Of a DNA stretch of 64,000 bases, positions 24,900 to 34,268 are shown piece after piece. Every line of letters begins with the position of its first letter. Position 1 is the first letter of the stretch. The translations under genes were made by a program, and so were the position numbers. The notes under the pieces were generated by a model, which had not been told where the DNA came from, did not search any database, and was given only the letters and a program-made list of their open reading frames with translations. Source of the DNA: Bacteroidia bacterium (GTDB lineage Bacteria; Bacteroidota; Bacteroidia; Bacteroidales; GWA2-32-17); contig JACREQ010000107.1 in NCBI GenBank assembly GCA_016218155.1, positions 1-64,000 of the forward strand. The letters run 5' to 3'.

Positions 24900-25721
24900 T
24901 TGAATTTACAAATTAATAACAAATTAGAAATTAGTTTCTGGAAAGGTTTTGGCATAGGCTTTAAAACCTTCTTTCAGGCAATTGGTTTTGTTTTTTCTAA
25001 AGGACTTTGGTGGGCTTTTATATTCCCCATTATTTTTAATATTTTACTTTTCTGGGGAGGTAAATCACTTGCTGAATTAACAACAGATAAATTAGAAGCA
25101 TGGCTACTAGGACTAACCCAGCTTGCCGATGCAAGCTCATGGTACACAAGCATTTTAAAAGGTGCAGTAACAGGGTTTGTATGGATTGCTATTAAAATTT
25201 TATTTTTCTCAGTATTTACTTATTTAGGCGGATATATTGTTTTAATTTTCATGTCTCCAATTTTTGCATTTTTGTCTGAAAAAACTGAAAAAATCACAAC
25301 AGGCAAAACATATAGTTTTAGTGGAGAACAATGGATGCGTGATTTAGTAAGAGGTATTTTAATAACATTAAGAAATTTATTTTACGAGATAGCAATAATG
25401 CTGCTAATTTTTATTGCATCCTTTATTCCTGTTGTAGGCTGGCTGATTGCTTTACTTAGCACAGTATTGCTCATTTTGGTTTCTGCATATTTTTATGGGT
25501 TTTCTTTTATGGATTATTCTATGGAAAGAAAAAAATTAACAATACGCCAAAGTGTTAAATTTGTCCGTCGCCACAAAGGAATTGCAGTTGCTAATGGGTT
25601 AATTTTTGCTCTTGCGATGATGATCCCATTTTGCGGTGTGTTAATAAGTCCTTTTATCAGCATTTTCTCAGCTGTTGGTGCAACATTAGCTATTCAGAAA
25701 ACAGAATTAGCTGAATTATAA
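24900..25721 (+). CDS. EI24/CysZ-like multi-pass membrane protein
   Basis: This 273-residue protein starts at TTG (MNLQINNKLEISFWKG). It has about five long hydrophobic segments (roughly residues 30-50, 85-120, 150-190, 195-215 and 230-265). The pattern GFGIGFKTFFQAIGFVFSKG at the N-terminus is typical of the EI24 domain family, which includes the sulfate-uptake protein CysZ. No Cys-pathway genes are adjacent, so sulfate transport should not be assumed. It lies 20 nt after yidC and 8 nt before mqnA, probably one transcript. Confidence 0.8.
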   Translation: MNLQINNKLEISFWKGFGIGFKTFFQAIGFVFSKGLWWAFIFPIIFNILLFWGGKSLAELTTDKLEAWLLGLTQLADASSWYTSILKGAVTGFVWIAIKILFFSVFTYLGGYIVLIFMSPIFAFLSEKTEKITTGKTYSFSGEQWMRDLVRGILITLRNLFYEIAIMLLIFIASFIPVVGWLIALLSTVLLILVSAYFYGFSFMDYSMERKKLTIRQSVKFVRRHKGIAVANGLIFALAMMIPFCGVLISPFISIFSAVGATLAIQKTELAEL

Positions 25722-25729
25722 ATTGTAAT

Positions 25730-26473
25730 ATGGTAAGAATTTCGGCTGTATCATATTTGAACACTTTACCATTTATTCATGGCATTGAAAACTCCGGTTT
25801 TTTAAAACCAGAAGATTATATTCTGAAACGCGAAATGCCATCCAATTGCGCTTTAACTCTTGAAAAAAATGAGGCTGATTTAGTTTTGGTCCCTGTTGCT
25901 GCAATAGCCGGAATTAAAGACATTAATATAATTTCGAATTATTGTATTGGAGCAAATCGCAATGTTTTGTCAGTATTGCTATATTCTCAAAACCCAATTT
26001 CTGATATTGAAAATATTTATCTCGATTATCAATCCCGAACATCAGTTACATTAGTAAAAGTTCTTGCCAAAAATTTGTGGAAAAAAGAATTTAACTGGCT
26101 TGAAGCTGAACCTGGTTACGAAAATAAAATTAATAGGCAAACAGGTGGAGTAATTATTGGCGACAGAGCACTTGAACTTTTAGATTCATTCAAATACAAA
26201 ATCGATTTAGCCACTGCATGGAATGACCTTACAGGACTACCTTTTGTATTTGCCTGCTGGGTTAGTAAGTCAAAACTAGATGATAACTTCATAAAAAAAT
26301 TCAACAATTCACTTGAATGGGGTATTAATAATATAAACCAGATAAATCCTAATAATCCTAACCTGTCAAATGAATTTATACGCAACTACTTCAAAAATAA
26401 CATTGATTATCATTTCGATGACAAAAAAATCAGCGGGATGAACCTGTTCTTCAAATATATAAAATCACTATAG
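25730..26473 (+). CDS. mqnA: Chorismate dehydratase MqnA (futalosine menaquinone pathway)
   Basis: MqnA converts chorismate to 3-enolpyruvyl-benzoate, the first committed step of menaquinone synthesis by the futalosine route. This 247-residue protein begins MVRISAVSYLNTLPF, the hallmark N-terminus. It keeps the periplasmic-binding-protein-like layout, with LEKNEADLVLVPVAA (about 44-58) and GDRALELLDSF and DLATAWNDLTGLPFVFACWV (about 160-180). Other mqn genes are not in the window, so only this step is documented here. It shows the organism probably uses menaquinone and lacks or does not need MenFDHCEB. Confidence 0.9.
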   Translation: MVRISAVSYLNTLPFIHGIENSGFLKPEDYILKREMPSNCALTLEKNEADLVLVPVAAIAGIKDINIISNYCIGANRNVLSVLLYSQNPISDIENIYLDYQSRTSVTLVKVLAKNLWKKEFNWLEAEPGYENKINRQTGGVIIGDRALELLDSFKYKIDLATAWNDLTGLPFVFACWVSKSKLDDNFIKKFNNSLEWGINNINQINPNNPNLSNEFIRNYFKNNIDYHFDDKKISGMNLFFKYIKSL

Positions 26474-26575
26474 CTGAGAATTAAACAGATGTTATTAAAA
26501 TTTTATGATTTTATTTCATTATTAATGTCGCTTTCACTATCTTTCTGCCCTTATAATCCAATTAATTAACTTGCT

Positions 26576-28219
26576 ATGAATAAGAGTATTGTCTCAATTA
26601 GTTTAATTCTATCAATTTGTTTATCAGTTGTATTACCAACCTTAGCACAAGACGACGAAAAAGAAAATCTTAAGGTTAAAATGGCTCAGGCATGGCTTCG
26701 TTATAACGATGAAGACTACAATGGCGCAATGAGAATCTATCGTGAACTTTTTAAACATTATCCTGAAAATTCTCAATTAAACTACAGAATGGGACAGTGC
26801 TATATTGAAACGAATAAAATGGATAGTGCACTTTCACATTTAAATATTGCAACACAAACAGATACAACAATTAAAAATGAAGCATATTTTCTTTCAGGTA
26901 AAGCATACCAATATATGGGAGATCTTGATAAAGCAATTGATAATTATTATAAATATAAAAGTAAACTAACACCAAAACAAAATGAACGTGATTTTGTAAA
27001 TGTTTTATTACAACAATGTTTAACAGCAAAAGATTTAATGTCAAATCCGGTTAATGTAAAAATCACTAATCTTGGAACAAACATTAATACAAAATTTGTT
27101 GACGCCTGCCCTTCCATTACTGCCGACTGCAAAACATTGATATTTACATCACGTAGACCTGAAAACACAGGTGGTAAGATTGATCCTTATTCAGAAAATT
27201 ATTATGATGATATATATATATCAACTTTTGATGAAGCAACAAAAGAATGGACAGTTGCAAAAAATATAGGCTCACCTATTAATACTGATGCCCACGATGC
27301 TAATATGAGTATTTCACCCGATGGTAATACAATTTTTATCTATAAAAATTTAGAAAATGTAACAAAGAGCGGTGATATTTATTACTCTACCAGAAAACCA
27401 ACTGGCGAATGGAGCGAAACTAGGGCATTAGAAGGTAAATATACCAACTCTACATATTTTGAAAGCTCTGCCTGCATTACTCCAGATGGAAATACTATTT
27501 TCTTTGTTAGCGAGCGCGAGAAAGAAGGATTTGGTCATGGTGACATTTATTTTGTAAAAAAAGAAGGCAAGGAATGGGGGAAACCAGTAAATATAGGTTC
27601 ACCTATTAACACCGTGTATGATGAAATTGGAGTTTATATTCATCCTGATGGCAAAACCATCTTCTTTAGTTCAAACGGACATAAAACTATGGGTGGATAT
27701 GACATTTTTATGAGTGCATTAGGTGATGATGGGAAATGGTCAGAACCTATTAACTTAGGGTACCCTTTAAATACCACAAGAGACGAAATACATTTTGTAT
27801 TAGCTACAGATCGTAAAACATCATACATCTCAAGTAACCGAGATGACGGATTTGGATTGTATGATATTTTTAAAGTTGACATGTCGTATTATTTCAGATC
27901 AAATAAAGATATTCCTGCTAATATTGCAACTGCTATTTCAGGTCCACCACTTTCAATTTTAAAAGGTAAAGTTACCGACGGTGAATCAAACCAACCAATT
28001 AAAGCAACTATTATTATAAAAGATATAGTTGATGAAAAAACTAATATAACAGAGTCAGATGAAAACGGCGAATACTTTATTACACTTCCTGCCGATAAAA
28101 AATACGAGATCATTGTTAAAACAAAAGGTTATAAAAATCTGAACGTTAAGTTTAAATTACCTAAGGGTGATTCAGATACATATACTATGGTTAAACATTT
28201 ACTCTTAACAAAAGAATAA
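26576..28219 (+). CDS. Envelope TPR / PD40 beta-propeller / carboxypeptidase-regulatory-like protein
   Basis: This 547-residue protein has a signal peptide (1-24), TPR repeats (about residues 30-145), and a WD40-like PD40 propeller (about 165-445) with repeats of the type ISPDGNTIFIYK and ITPDGNTIFFVSER. An Ig-like carboxypeptidase-regulatory domain (about 460-540, LKGKVTDGESNQPIKATI) ends it. The layout is that of the PorE-type envelope proteins of Bacteroidota minus their OmpA peptidoglycan-binding C-terminus, so it is probably periplasmic or outer-membrane-associated. A role near T9SS is possible but not shown. A strong terminator follows. Confidence 0.8.
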   Translation: MNKSIVSISLILSICLSVVLPTLAQDDEKENLKVKMAQAWLRYNDEDYNGAMRIYRELFKHYPENSQLNYRMGQCYIETNKMDSALSHLNIATQTDTTIKNEAYFLSGKAYQYMGDLDKAIDNYYKYKSKLTPKQNERDFVNVLLQQCLTAKDLMSNPVNVKITNLGTNINTKFVDACPSITADCKTLIFTSRRPENTGGKIDPYSENYYDDIYISTFDEATKEWTVAKNIGSPINTDAHDANMSISPDGNTIFIYKNLENVTKSGDIYYSTRKPTGEWSETRALEGKYTNSTYFESSACITPDGNTIFFVSEREKEGFGHGDIYFVKKEGKEWGKPVNIGSPINTVYDEIGVYIHPDGKTIFFSSNGHKTMGGYDIFMSALGDDGKWSEPINLGYPLNTTRDEIHFVLATDRKTSYISSNRDDGFGLYDIFKVDMSYYFRSNKDIPANIATAISGPPLSILKGKVTDGESNQPIKATIIIKDIVDEKTNITESDENGEYFITLPADKKYEIIVKTKGYKNLNVKFKLPKGDSDTYTMVKHLLLTKE

Positions 28220-28240
28220 AGATATAATTACTAAAATTAA

Positions 28241-28270
28241 AACGATGTTAATTTAACATCGTTTTTTTTT
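28241..28270 (+). terminator. Rho-independent terminator after the TPR/PD40 gene
   Basis: The nearly perfect palindrome AACGATGTTAA-t-TTAACATCGTT is followed by nine or more T residues, about 22 nt after the stop. Confidence 0.85.
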
Positions 28271-28302
28271 CAGGTTTTAATAAAATATTGTATTAATCTG
28301 AA

Positions 28303-28758
28303 ATGAATAAAAGCAATAATAATTTTTCTGATTTTTTAATAAGAGATTTTACTGAATCAGATTTTGATGTAGTTAATGCTTTATGGGTTGAAACAGGAAT
28401 TGGTGGTACTCACAGAGGTGATAATTTACAGATAATATTAGCAACAATAAAAAATAATGGTAAATTATTTTTATTGATAGAGAAACAAACAGATAATATA
28501 ATTGGTACAGCTTGGCTAACAAATGACATGAGAAGAATTTATTTGCATCACTTTTGCATTAAACCCGAATTTCAGAATAAAGGTCTTTCTCATATACTTT
28601 GCAATAAATGTGTTTCTTTTGCTAAAGAAAATAATTTGCAGATAAAACTCGAAGTACATAAAAACAATTTAAAAGCAATTGACTTATATAAAAAACATGG
28701 ATTTAATTTTCTGGGCGATTATGATGTATACATCATAAGGGAATACATTAACATTTAA
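28303..28758 (+). CDS. GNAT family N-acetyltransferase
   Basis: This 151-residue protein is one complete GNAT domain. It has an N-terminal FLIRDFTESDFDVVNALW, the central strands IIGTAWLTNDMRRIYLHHFCIKPEF in sequence, and a probable acetyl-CoA pyrophosphate loop QNKGLSHILCNKC, a variant of Q/RxxGxG/A. The C-terminal VHKNNLKAIDLYKKHGFNFLG is typical. The acceptor is unknown. It lies 10 nt before the M28 peptidase gene, so the two are likely co-transcribed. Confidence 0.88.
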   Translation: MNKSNNNFSDFLIRDFTESDFDVVNALWVETGIGGTHRGDNLQIILATIKNNGKLFLLIEKQTDNIIGTAWLTNDMRRIYLHHFCIKPEFQNKGLSHILCNKCVSFAKENNLQIKLEVHKNNLKAIDLYKKHGFNFLGDYDVYIIREYINI

Positions 28759-28768
28759 TTTTAAAAAA

Positions 28769-30532
28769 ATGAAAAAAACCATACTCTTTTCCATAACAAT
28801 GTTCGCAAACACATTGATGATTGCACAAAATAATAATCTATCTACCGAGAACATTAAAAAAAATATATATTATTTAGCCTCTGACGAATTAAAGGGAAGA
28901 AAACCAGGAACACCCGAAGACTCAATTACAGCTTCTTTTATCAGATTAAAATTTTTAGAATATGGAGCAACTCCTGTTTTCGATAAAGGATTTCAACGAT
29001 TCCCGGTTATTACAGATGTAGTTCCTGGAAAAAGGAATATTCTAAAAATTAACAATGTGTCATATAATATTTATCAAGATTACTCTCCAGCTTCTTTTTC
29101 ATCAAGCGACTCACTTGAAAGTACTGGTGTATTTGCCGGTTATGGTTTCGATATAAATCAGGATTCTTTAAAATGGAAAGATTATGATTCACTCGACATT
29201 AAAAATAAATGGGTGTTAATAATTAAGGGAAAACCTGAAGGAAAAGAAAATAAAACAATCTCAGATAACTCAAAAGACAGGACAAAAGTATTAACAGCAA
29301 AAGATAAAGGAGCTAAAGGCGTTTTGTTAATTCATGAAAAAACCGAACAAAAAAACCTTCCTACCGGAACATTTGACAAAACCGTTTCTGATGCAGGCAT
29401 ACCTGTATTCTACATTTCATGGAACCTTGCAGAAAAAATCCTAAAAGAAAATAAACTTGATTTAAATTTATTAAAATCAAGTACCATAAAAGAAAAAAAA
29501 TCTATTTCTACTCCATTACAAACAAAAATAAATGGAATTACAGATATAGTTCAAAAAAAGGCAACAACATACAACATAGTAGCTCAAATAGAAGGAATTG
29601 ACCCCCTTTTAAAAAACGAGTATATTGTTATTGGAGCTCATTACGACCATCTTGGAATGGGCGGACCAGAATCAGGTTCGCGAATGCCAGATACAATTGC
29701 TGTTCATAATGGGGCTGATGATAATGCTTCAGGTGTGGCAGGTATTATGGAACTTGCAAAAGCATTTTCAGCTTCTGCTAACAAATTAAAAAGAACTTTG
29801 ATTTTTGTAGCATTCAGTGGCGAGGAAATGGGATTACTGGGTTCAAAACAATTTGTAAAAGCACCACCAGTCCCGCTAAAATCAATTAAAGCAATGTTTA
29901 ACTTTGACATGATAGGAAGAATGAAAACGGAAAATCCTAAACTTTCTATCGGAGGAACAGGAACATCTGCAGAAACTGATAGCATAATTAGTCTTTTTGA
30001 AAAAGATTTACCCTTTAAAATTTCAAAATCAACTGAAGGTTATGGCCCTTCTGATCATGCTTCATTCTATAAAAACGACATCCCTGTATTCTTTGTTAAT
30101 TCAGGCGTTCACGATGATTACCACACACCATTTGATGATGTTGAAAAATTAAATATTGAACAAGAAGCTAATATTCTGAAATTCTCATATAACATTATAA
30201 ATTGTGTAGCAAATCTTGACAAACCACTTCACTTTAAAGAAGCCGGCAGCAAAGAAGAAAATCCTGTTCGTAGCTATAAAGTAACGCTTGGAATTATTCC
30301 TGATGTTGTTGGATCAAGCGAAAATGGTCTTGCTGTGGATGGTGTTAAAAAAGGTAGTCCTGCCGAAGGTGGCGGAATTAAAAAAGGTGATATTATTACT
30401 TCAATGAATGGCTTACCTGTAACAAATATTTATGATTACATGACTCGGTTAAATACTTTGACTAAAGGTCAGGTAATAGATGTTGAAGTATTAAGAGACG
30501 GGAAAAAAGAAGTTCTTAAAGTTAAATTATAA
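28769..30532 (+). CDS. M28 family metallopeptidase with PA and PDZ domains
   Basis: This 587-residue secreted protein has a signal peptide (about residues 1-20). An inserted protease-associated-like region (about 130-240) precedes the M28 zinc aminopeptidase core. The metal ligands are visible in VIGAHYDHLG, GADDNASGVAGI, FSGEEMGLLGS, NFDMIGR and GYGPSDHASF. A C-terminal PDZ domain (about 500-587) has VKKGSPAEGGGIKKGD. It probably degrades peptides in the periplasm or outside the cell. Close linkage to the GNAT gene is not functionally telling. Confidence 0.93.
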   Translation: MKKTILFSITMFANTLMIAQNNNLSTENIKKNIYYLASDELKGRKPGTPEDSITASFIRLKFLEYGATPVFDKGFQRFPVITDVVPGKRNILKINNVSYNIYQDYSPASFSSSDSLESTGVFAGYGFDINQDSLKWKDYDSLDIKNKWVLIIKGKPEGKENKTISDNSKDRTKVLTAKDKGAKGVLLIHEKTEQKNLPTGTFDKTVSDAGIPVFYISWNLAEKILKENKLDLNLLKSSTIKEKKSISTPLQTKINGITDIVQKKATTYNIVAQIEGIDPLLKNEYIVIGAHYDHLGMGGPESGSRMPDTIAVHNGADDNASGVAGIMELAKAFSASANKLKRTLIFVAFSGEEMGLLGSKQFVKAPPVPLKSIKAMFNFDMIGRMKTENPKLSIGGTGTSAETDSIISLFEKDLPFKISKSTEGYGPSDHASFYKNDIPVFFVNSGVHDDYHTPFDDVEKLNIEQEANILKFSYNIINCVANLDKPLHFKEAGSKEENPVRSYKVTLGIIPDVVGSSENGLAVDGVKKGSPAEGGGIKKGDIITSMNGLPVTNIYDYMTRLNTLTKGQVIDVEVLRDGKKEVLKVKL

Positions 30533-30597
30533 AAAAACTAAACTTTTCGGTATTCAACTTCGCTAAAATAGATACAATCCGAAAGCTAATATTTGGG

Positions 30598-30645
30598 GAT
30601 TAAAAATCCCCTTTTAAATTTCATCAGGATTGCAAGTCCTGATGA
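30598..30645. repeat. Pair of short palindromes downstream of the M28 gene
   Basis: GGGGATTAAAAATCCCC and TCATCAGGA-TTGCAAG-TCCTGATGA are two adjacent perfect hairpins in the gap before tRNA-Val. Neither has a T-run next to it. They look like dispersed repeat units rather than terminators. Confidence 0.45.
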
Positions 30646-30660
30646 TCTATATATTGAAAC

Positions 30661-30690
30661 AAAAAAGCACTTCGTTTGAAGTGCTTTTTT
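30661..30690. terminator. Bidirectional terminator
   Basis: AAAAAAGCACTTC and GAAGTGCTTTTTT pair perfectly around GTTT. A-run and T-run lie on either side, so it can end the M28 transcript on the plus strand and the tRNA-Val transcript on the minus strand. Confidence 0.85.
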
Positions 30691-30696
30691 GTTTTG

Positions 30697-30771
30697 TGGG
30701 AGCTACAGGATTCGAACCTGTGACCCCCTGGGTGTAAACCAGGTGCTCTGAACCAGCTGAGCTAAGCTCCC
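30697..30771 (-). tRNA. tRNA-Val (anticodon TAC)
   Basis: The 75-nt reverse complement folds into a full cloverleaf. The acceptor is GGGAGCT with AGCTCCC and discriminator A. The anticodon stem CCTGG/CCAGG carries loop TTTACAC (anticodon TAC), and the T-arm is ACAGG-TTCGAAT-CCTGT. No CCA is encoded. Confidence 0.97.
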
Positions 30772-30855
30772 AAAAAGGAGTGCAAATATAGTATCATTAT
30801 TTGAATTTCCAAAACAGAAAAAAAGAAATTAGCAAAAAACATGTAATGATCTGAT

Positions 30856-30955
30856 TGTCATTCTAAACGAAGTGATGAACTTTTTCATCGAAGGTAATCA
30901 AGTATAGTATTACGAACCAGATCCTTCGTTCCATTACATTACACTCTGGATGACA
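30856..30955. repeat. Dispersed palindromic element, copy A (diverged)
   Basis: The element begins TGTCATTCTAAACGAAGTG and ends CTGGATGACA, so its termini TGTCAT/ATGACA are inverted. Similar words occur in copies at 42766 and 62189. The interior holds GATCCTTCGTTCC and GAACTTTTTCATCGAAGG. About 100 bp with no coding content, filling the gap between tRNA-Val and folC. Confidence 0.55.
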
Positions 30956-30968
30956 ATATTGTATTTAA

Positions 30969-32258
30969 TTACAACACCTCTGCAACAACAAACGTACTAC
31001 CACCAACAAACACAACATCATCTGGTTTTGCAGATTTTTTTGCTTTTGTAAACGCAGCCTGAACTGAAGAAAAACTTTCACCTTTTAAACCAAACTCCAA
31101 CGCAAGTTTTTTAAGTTCAACAGATTTTAACGCCCTGGGAGAATCTGCATTTGTAAAATAATAAATTGCATCTTTTGGCAACAATTCTAAAATTTTACTA
31201 ACCTCTTTATCAGCAACCAAGCCAAATACTATATGCAGTTTATCTTTTTTTATTTTTTGAAGTTGGGAAACAATTAATTTTATGCCTCCCTCATTATGAC
31301 CGATATCACAAATTATCATTGGTTTTTGCGATAAAACCTGCCACCTGCCTTTTAATCCAGTTGTATTAATTACATTTTTAATCCCTCTGTAAATATTTGA
31401 ATCTGTAATTTGCAAGCCTTTTTCATTTAATTTTTCAATTGCTGCAAGAACTGTAGATACATTTTTTTTCTGGTAATTACCTAATAAAGGAGTTTTTAAA
31501 CCTTCAAGAAATGGCTTTTTACTTTTCTCTATTCTGAACATTTGCAAATCGTCAACTGTTTGAATAGAATCGTTTACAATATAAATACTATCTGCATATG
31601 TCAGTTCTGCATTCAGTTCGTCAGCCCTATCCTCAAATACCAAATTAATTTCATTTTGAAATTCACCTATTATAACCGGAATATTTTGTTTAATAATTCC
31701 AGCTTTTTCTGCTGCAATTTTAGCCAGACTATCACCAAGCAAATCAGCATGATCCCAGCTGATATTTGTAATTACCGAAAGTATAGGTTTTATAATATTT
31801 GTTGAATCCAACCTTCCCCCTAACCCGGTTTCAATTAAAGCATATTCCACTTCATGTGCACGAAAATGATCAAATGCCATTAAAGTAGTTAACTCAAAAA
31901 ATGAAGGTTGAATTTTTTCAATAAAACTTTTATTCTTTGTTACAAACTCAGCAACCTCATCTTCTGAAATCATTAACCCGTTAACTTTTATTCTTTCTCT
32001 GAAATCTTTAATATGTGGCGATGTAAACAATCCTGTTCTGTAACCCGAATCCTGCAACACAGAAGCAAGCATGTGCGAAACAGAACCCTTACCATTTGTG
32101 CCGGCAATATGGATAGCCTTAAAACTTTTATGAGGATTTTTTAAATGTTTGTCTAATGCCAGAGTATTATTCAAATCGGCTTTATATGCCTTTTTACCCA
32201 CCATATGAAACATTGGTATAGTTGAGTAAATGAATGCTATAGCTTCAGAGTAATTCAT
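30969..32258 (-). CDS. folC: Folylpolyglutamate synthase / dihydrofolate synthase
   Basis: The enzyme adds glutamates to folates and often also makes dihydrofolate from dihydropteroate. This 429-residue protein belongs to the Mur ligase fold. It has the ATP P-loop AIHIAGTNGKGSVSHML (about residues 47-63), the family segment ALIETGLGGRLDSTNII (about 138-154) and ISWDHADLLG (about 168-177). The C-terminal domain has ICDIGHNEGG (about 315). The frame is intact and full length. It is divergent from the topoisomerase genes. Confidence 0.93.
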   Translation of the reverse strand: MNYSEAIAFIYSTIPMFHMVGKKAYKADLNNTLALDKHLKNPHKSFKAIHIAGTNGKGSVSHMLASVLQDSGYRTGLFTSPHIKDFRERIKVNGLMISEDEVAEFVTKNKSFIEKIQPSFFELTTLMAFDHFRAHEVEYALIETGLGGRLDSTNIIKPILSVITNISWDHADLLGDSLAKIAAEKAGIIKQNIPVIIGEFQNEINLVFEDRADELNAELTYADSIYIVNDSIQTVDDLQMFRIEKSKKPFLEGLKTPLLGNYQKKNVSTVLAAIEKLNEKGLQITDSNIYRGIKNVINTTGLKGRWQVLSQKPMIICDIGHNEGGIKLIVSQLQKIKKDKLHIVFGLVADKEVSKILELLPKDAIYYFTNADSPRALKSVELKKLALEFGLKGESFSSVQAAFTKAKKSAKPDDVVFVGGSTFVVAEVL

Positions 32259-32415
32259 ATATAAGGTTTAGTAAAATTAATAATTTCATTAATTCATAAT
32301 TAGCTCAATAAAAATAATAAAGTACACTAATTTGTCATCGGGTGTTAATTACCCTGTTAATAAAGAAATTCCCACATTTCAGACTGAAAAACTATCTTTG
32401 CAGAAAAAGCAAGTA

Positions 32416-34254
32416 ATGGTTAATAATTATACCGAAGATAGCATTCAAACCCTCGACTGGCGTGAGCACATTCGCAGAAGGCCCGGAATGTACATCGGGA
32501 AGTTAGGCGATGGCTCATCAAGCGATGATGGTATTTATGTGCTAATCAAAGAAGTAATCGATAACTCTATAGACGAGTTTGCAATGGGCAATGGCAGATC
32601 AATTGAACTGTCTATTAAAGAAAGTGAAGTAAGAATCAGGGATTTTGGGCGTGGTATTCCAATAGGAAAGCTTATTGATGTGGTTTCTAAAATGAATACA
32701 GGTGCAAAATACGATTCAAAAGTCTTTAAAAAATCTGTAGGATTAAACGGTGTTGGTATTAAAGCAGTTAACGCTTTGTCGCAATCTTTTGTAATTAAAT
32801 CGTTTAGAGATGGTGGTGGTAAAATATGCACATTCGAACAAGGTAATCTTTTAAAGGAACAGGTTTTAAAAACTACCACAGAAGCTAATGGTGTTGAAAT
32901 TATTTTCACACCAGACGAAGAACTTTTCGGAAACTTCCATTTTATTACAGACTATATTGAAAGCATGGTTAAAAACTATGTTTTTCTAAATAGTGGACTT
33001 ACATTAAATTACAACGGCACAAAATATATTTCAAAAAACGGATTACTCGATTTGCTGAACGAAAACATGAACAGCGAAGGGCTTTATCCGATTATTCATT
33101 TAAAAGGCGAAGATATTGAACTGGCTCTTACACATGACGAAGGTTATAATGATGTTTATTACTCATTTGTAAACGGACAACACACAACACAAGGTGGAAC
33201 TCACCTTCTTGGCTTTCGTGAGGCAATTGTAAAAACCATTCGTGAGTTTTATAAAAAGGATTTTGATGCTGCAGATATTAGAACATCACTTATTGCAGCC
33301 ATATCTATAAAAGTAGAGGAACCGGTTTTTGAATCACAAACTAAAACAAAATTAGGTTCAAAAGATATTGGTCCAAATGGTCCAACGGTTCGTAATTTTA
33401 TTGTGGACTTTGTTAAGGAATCATTGGATAACTATTTACACAAGAACCCAACTACTGCCGAAATTCTTCTTAAAAAGATTCTTGAATCTGAAAAAGAACG
33501 TAAAGCAATTTCGGGTATTCAAAAGAAAGCAAGAGAATCTGCTAAAAAAGCAAGTTTACATAACAAAAAACTTCGCGATTGCAGAGTTCATTATAACACT
33601 AATCACGAAAGAAAACTAGAATCCACTCTTTTTATAACCGAGGGAGATTCAGCTAGTGGTTCTATTACCAAATCACGTGATGTAAATACTCAGGCTGTAT
33701 TTAGCTTAAAAGGAAAACCTGAAAACACATACGCAAAAGCAAAAAAAATAGTTTATGAAAATGAAGAATTTAATCTTTTGCAGGCTGCCTTAAACATAGA
33801 AGAAGGTATCGATGAACTAAGATACAACAATGTGGTAATTGCTACTGATGCCGACGTTGACGGAATGCATATCAGACTTTTGTTACTAACTTTCTTACTT
33901 CAGTTTTTCCCTGACATTATTAAGCATGGACACGTTTATATATTGCAAACTCCGCTATTTAGAGTCAGGAATAAACAAAAAACTATGTATTGTTATAGTG
34001 AGACAGAAAGAGCTGCAGCAATTAAAAAATTAGGTGCGAACCCTGAAATAACAAGGTTTAAAGGTTTGGGTGAAATTTCGCCTGATGAGTTTAAACATTT
34101 TATTGGAAAAGACATACGCTTAGACCCTGTAAGACTTAGTAAAGATGACCATTTATCGTCAATGCTTTCTTATTATATGGGAAATAACACTCCGGAACGT
34201 CAGGATTTTATTATTGACAATCTTAAGGTTGAAGCTGATTTTGTAGAAGAATAA
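32416..34254 (+). CDS. parE: DNA topoisomerase IV subunit B
   Basis: This is the ATPase subunit of topoisomerase IV, which decatenates daughter chromosomes. The ATG at 32416 gives 612 residues ([20 protein letters not shown]), matching relatives. The frame extends to a TTG at 32332 but those 28 residues are not conserved-looking. The GHKL ATPase has the Asn-box ELIDN-like [18 protein letters not shown] and [13 protein letters not shown]. The TOPRIM part has [11 protein letters not shown] and [11 protein letters not shown]. parC follows 14 nt later. The pairing with a parC lacking a gyrase-type tail points to topo IV rather than gyrase. Confidence 0.92.
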   Translation: MVNNYTEDSIQTLDWREHIRRRPGMYIGKLGDGSSSDDGIYVLIKEVIDNSIDEFAMGNGRSIELSIKESEVRIRDFGRGIPIGKLIDVVSKMNTGAKYDSKVFKKSVGLNGVGIKAVNALSQSFVIKSFRDGGGKICTFEQGNLLKEQVLKTTTEANGVEIIFTPDEELFGNFHFITDYIESMVKNYVFLNSGLTLNYNGTKYISKNGLLDLLNENMNSEGLYPIIHLKGEDIELALTHDEGYNDVYYSFVNGQHTTQGGTHLLGFREAIVKTIREFYKKDFDAADIRTSLIAAISIKVEEPVFESQTKTKLGSKDIGPNGPTVRNFIVDFVKESLDNYLHKNPTTAEILLKKILESEKERKAISGIQKKARESAKKASLHNKKLRDCRVHYNTNHERKLESTLFITEGDSASGSITKSRDVNTQAVFSLKGKPENTYAKAKKIVYENEEFNLLQAALNIEEGIDELRYNNVVIATDADVDGMHIRLLLLTFLLQFFPDIIKHGHVYILQTPLFRVRNKQKTMYCYSETERAAAIKKLGANPEITRFKGLGEISPDEFKHFIGKDIRLDPVRLSKDDHLSSMLSYYMGNNTPERQDFIIDNLKVEADFVEE

Positions 34255-34268
34255 TTTTTCATCGAATC

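Noticed and set aside
32332-32415. Earlier TTG start of parE
   Set aside because: The extra 28 residues do not resemble the ParE N-terminus and the ATG at 32416 matches it directly.
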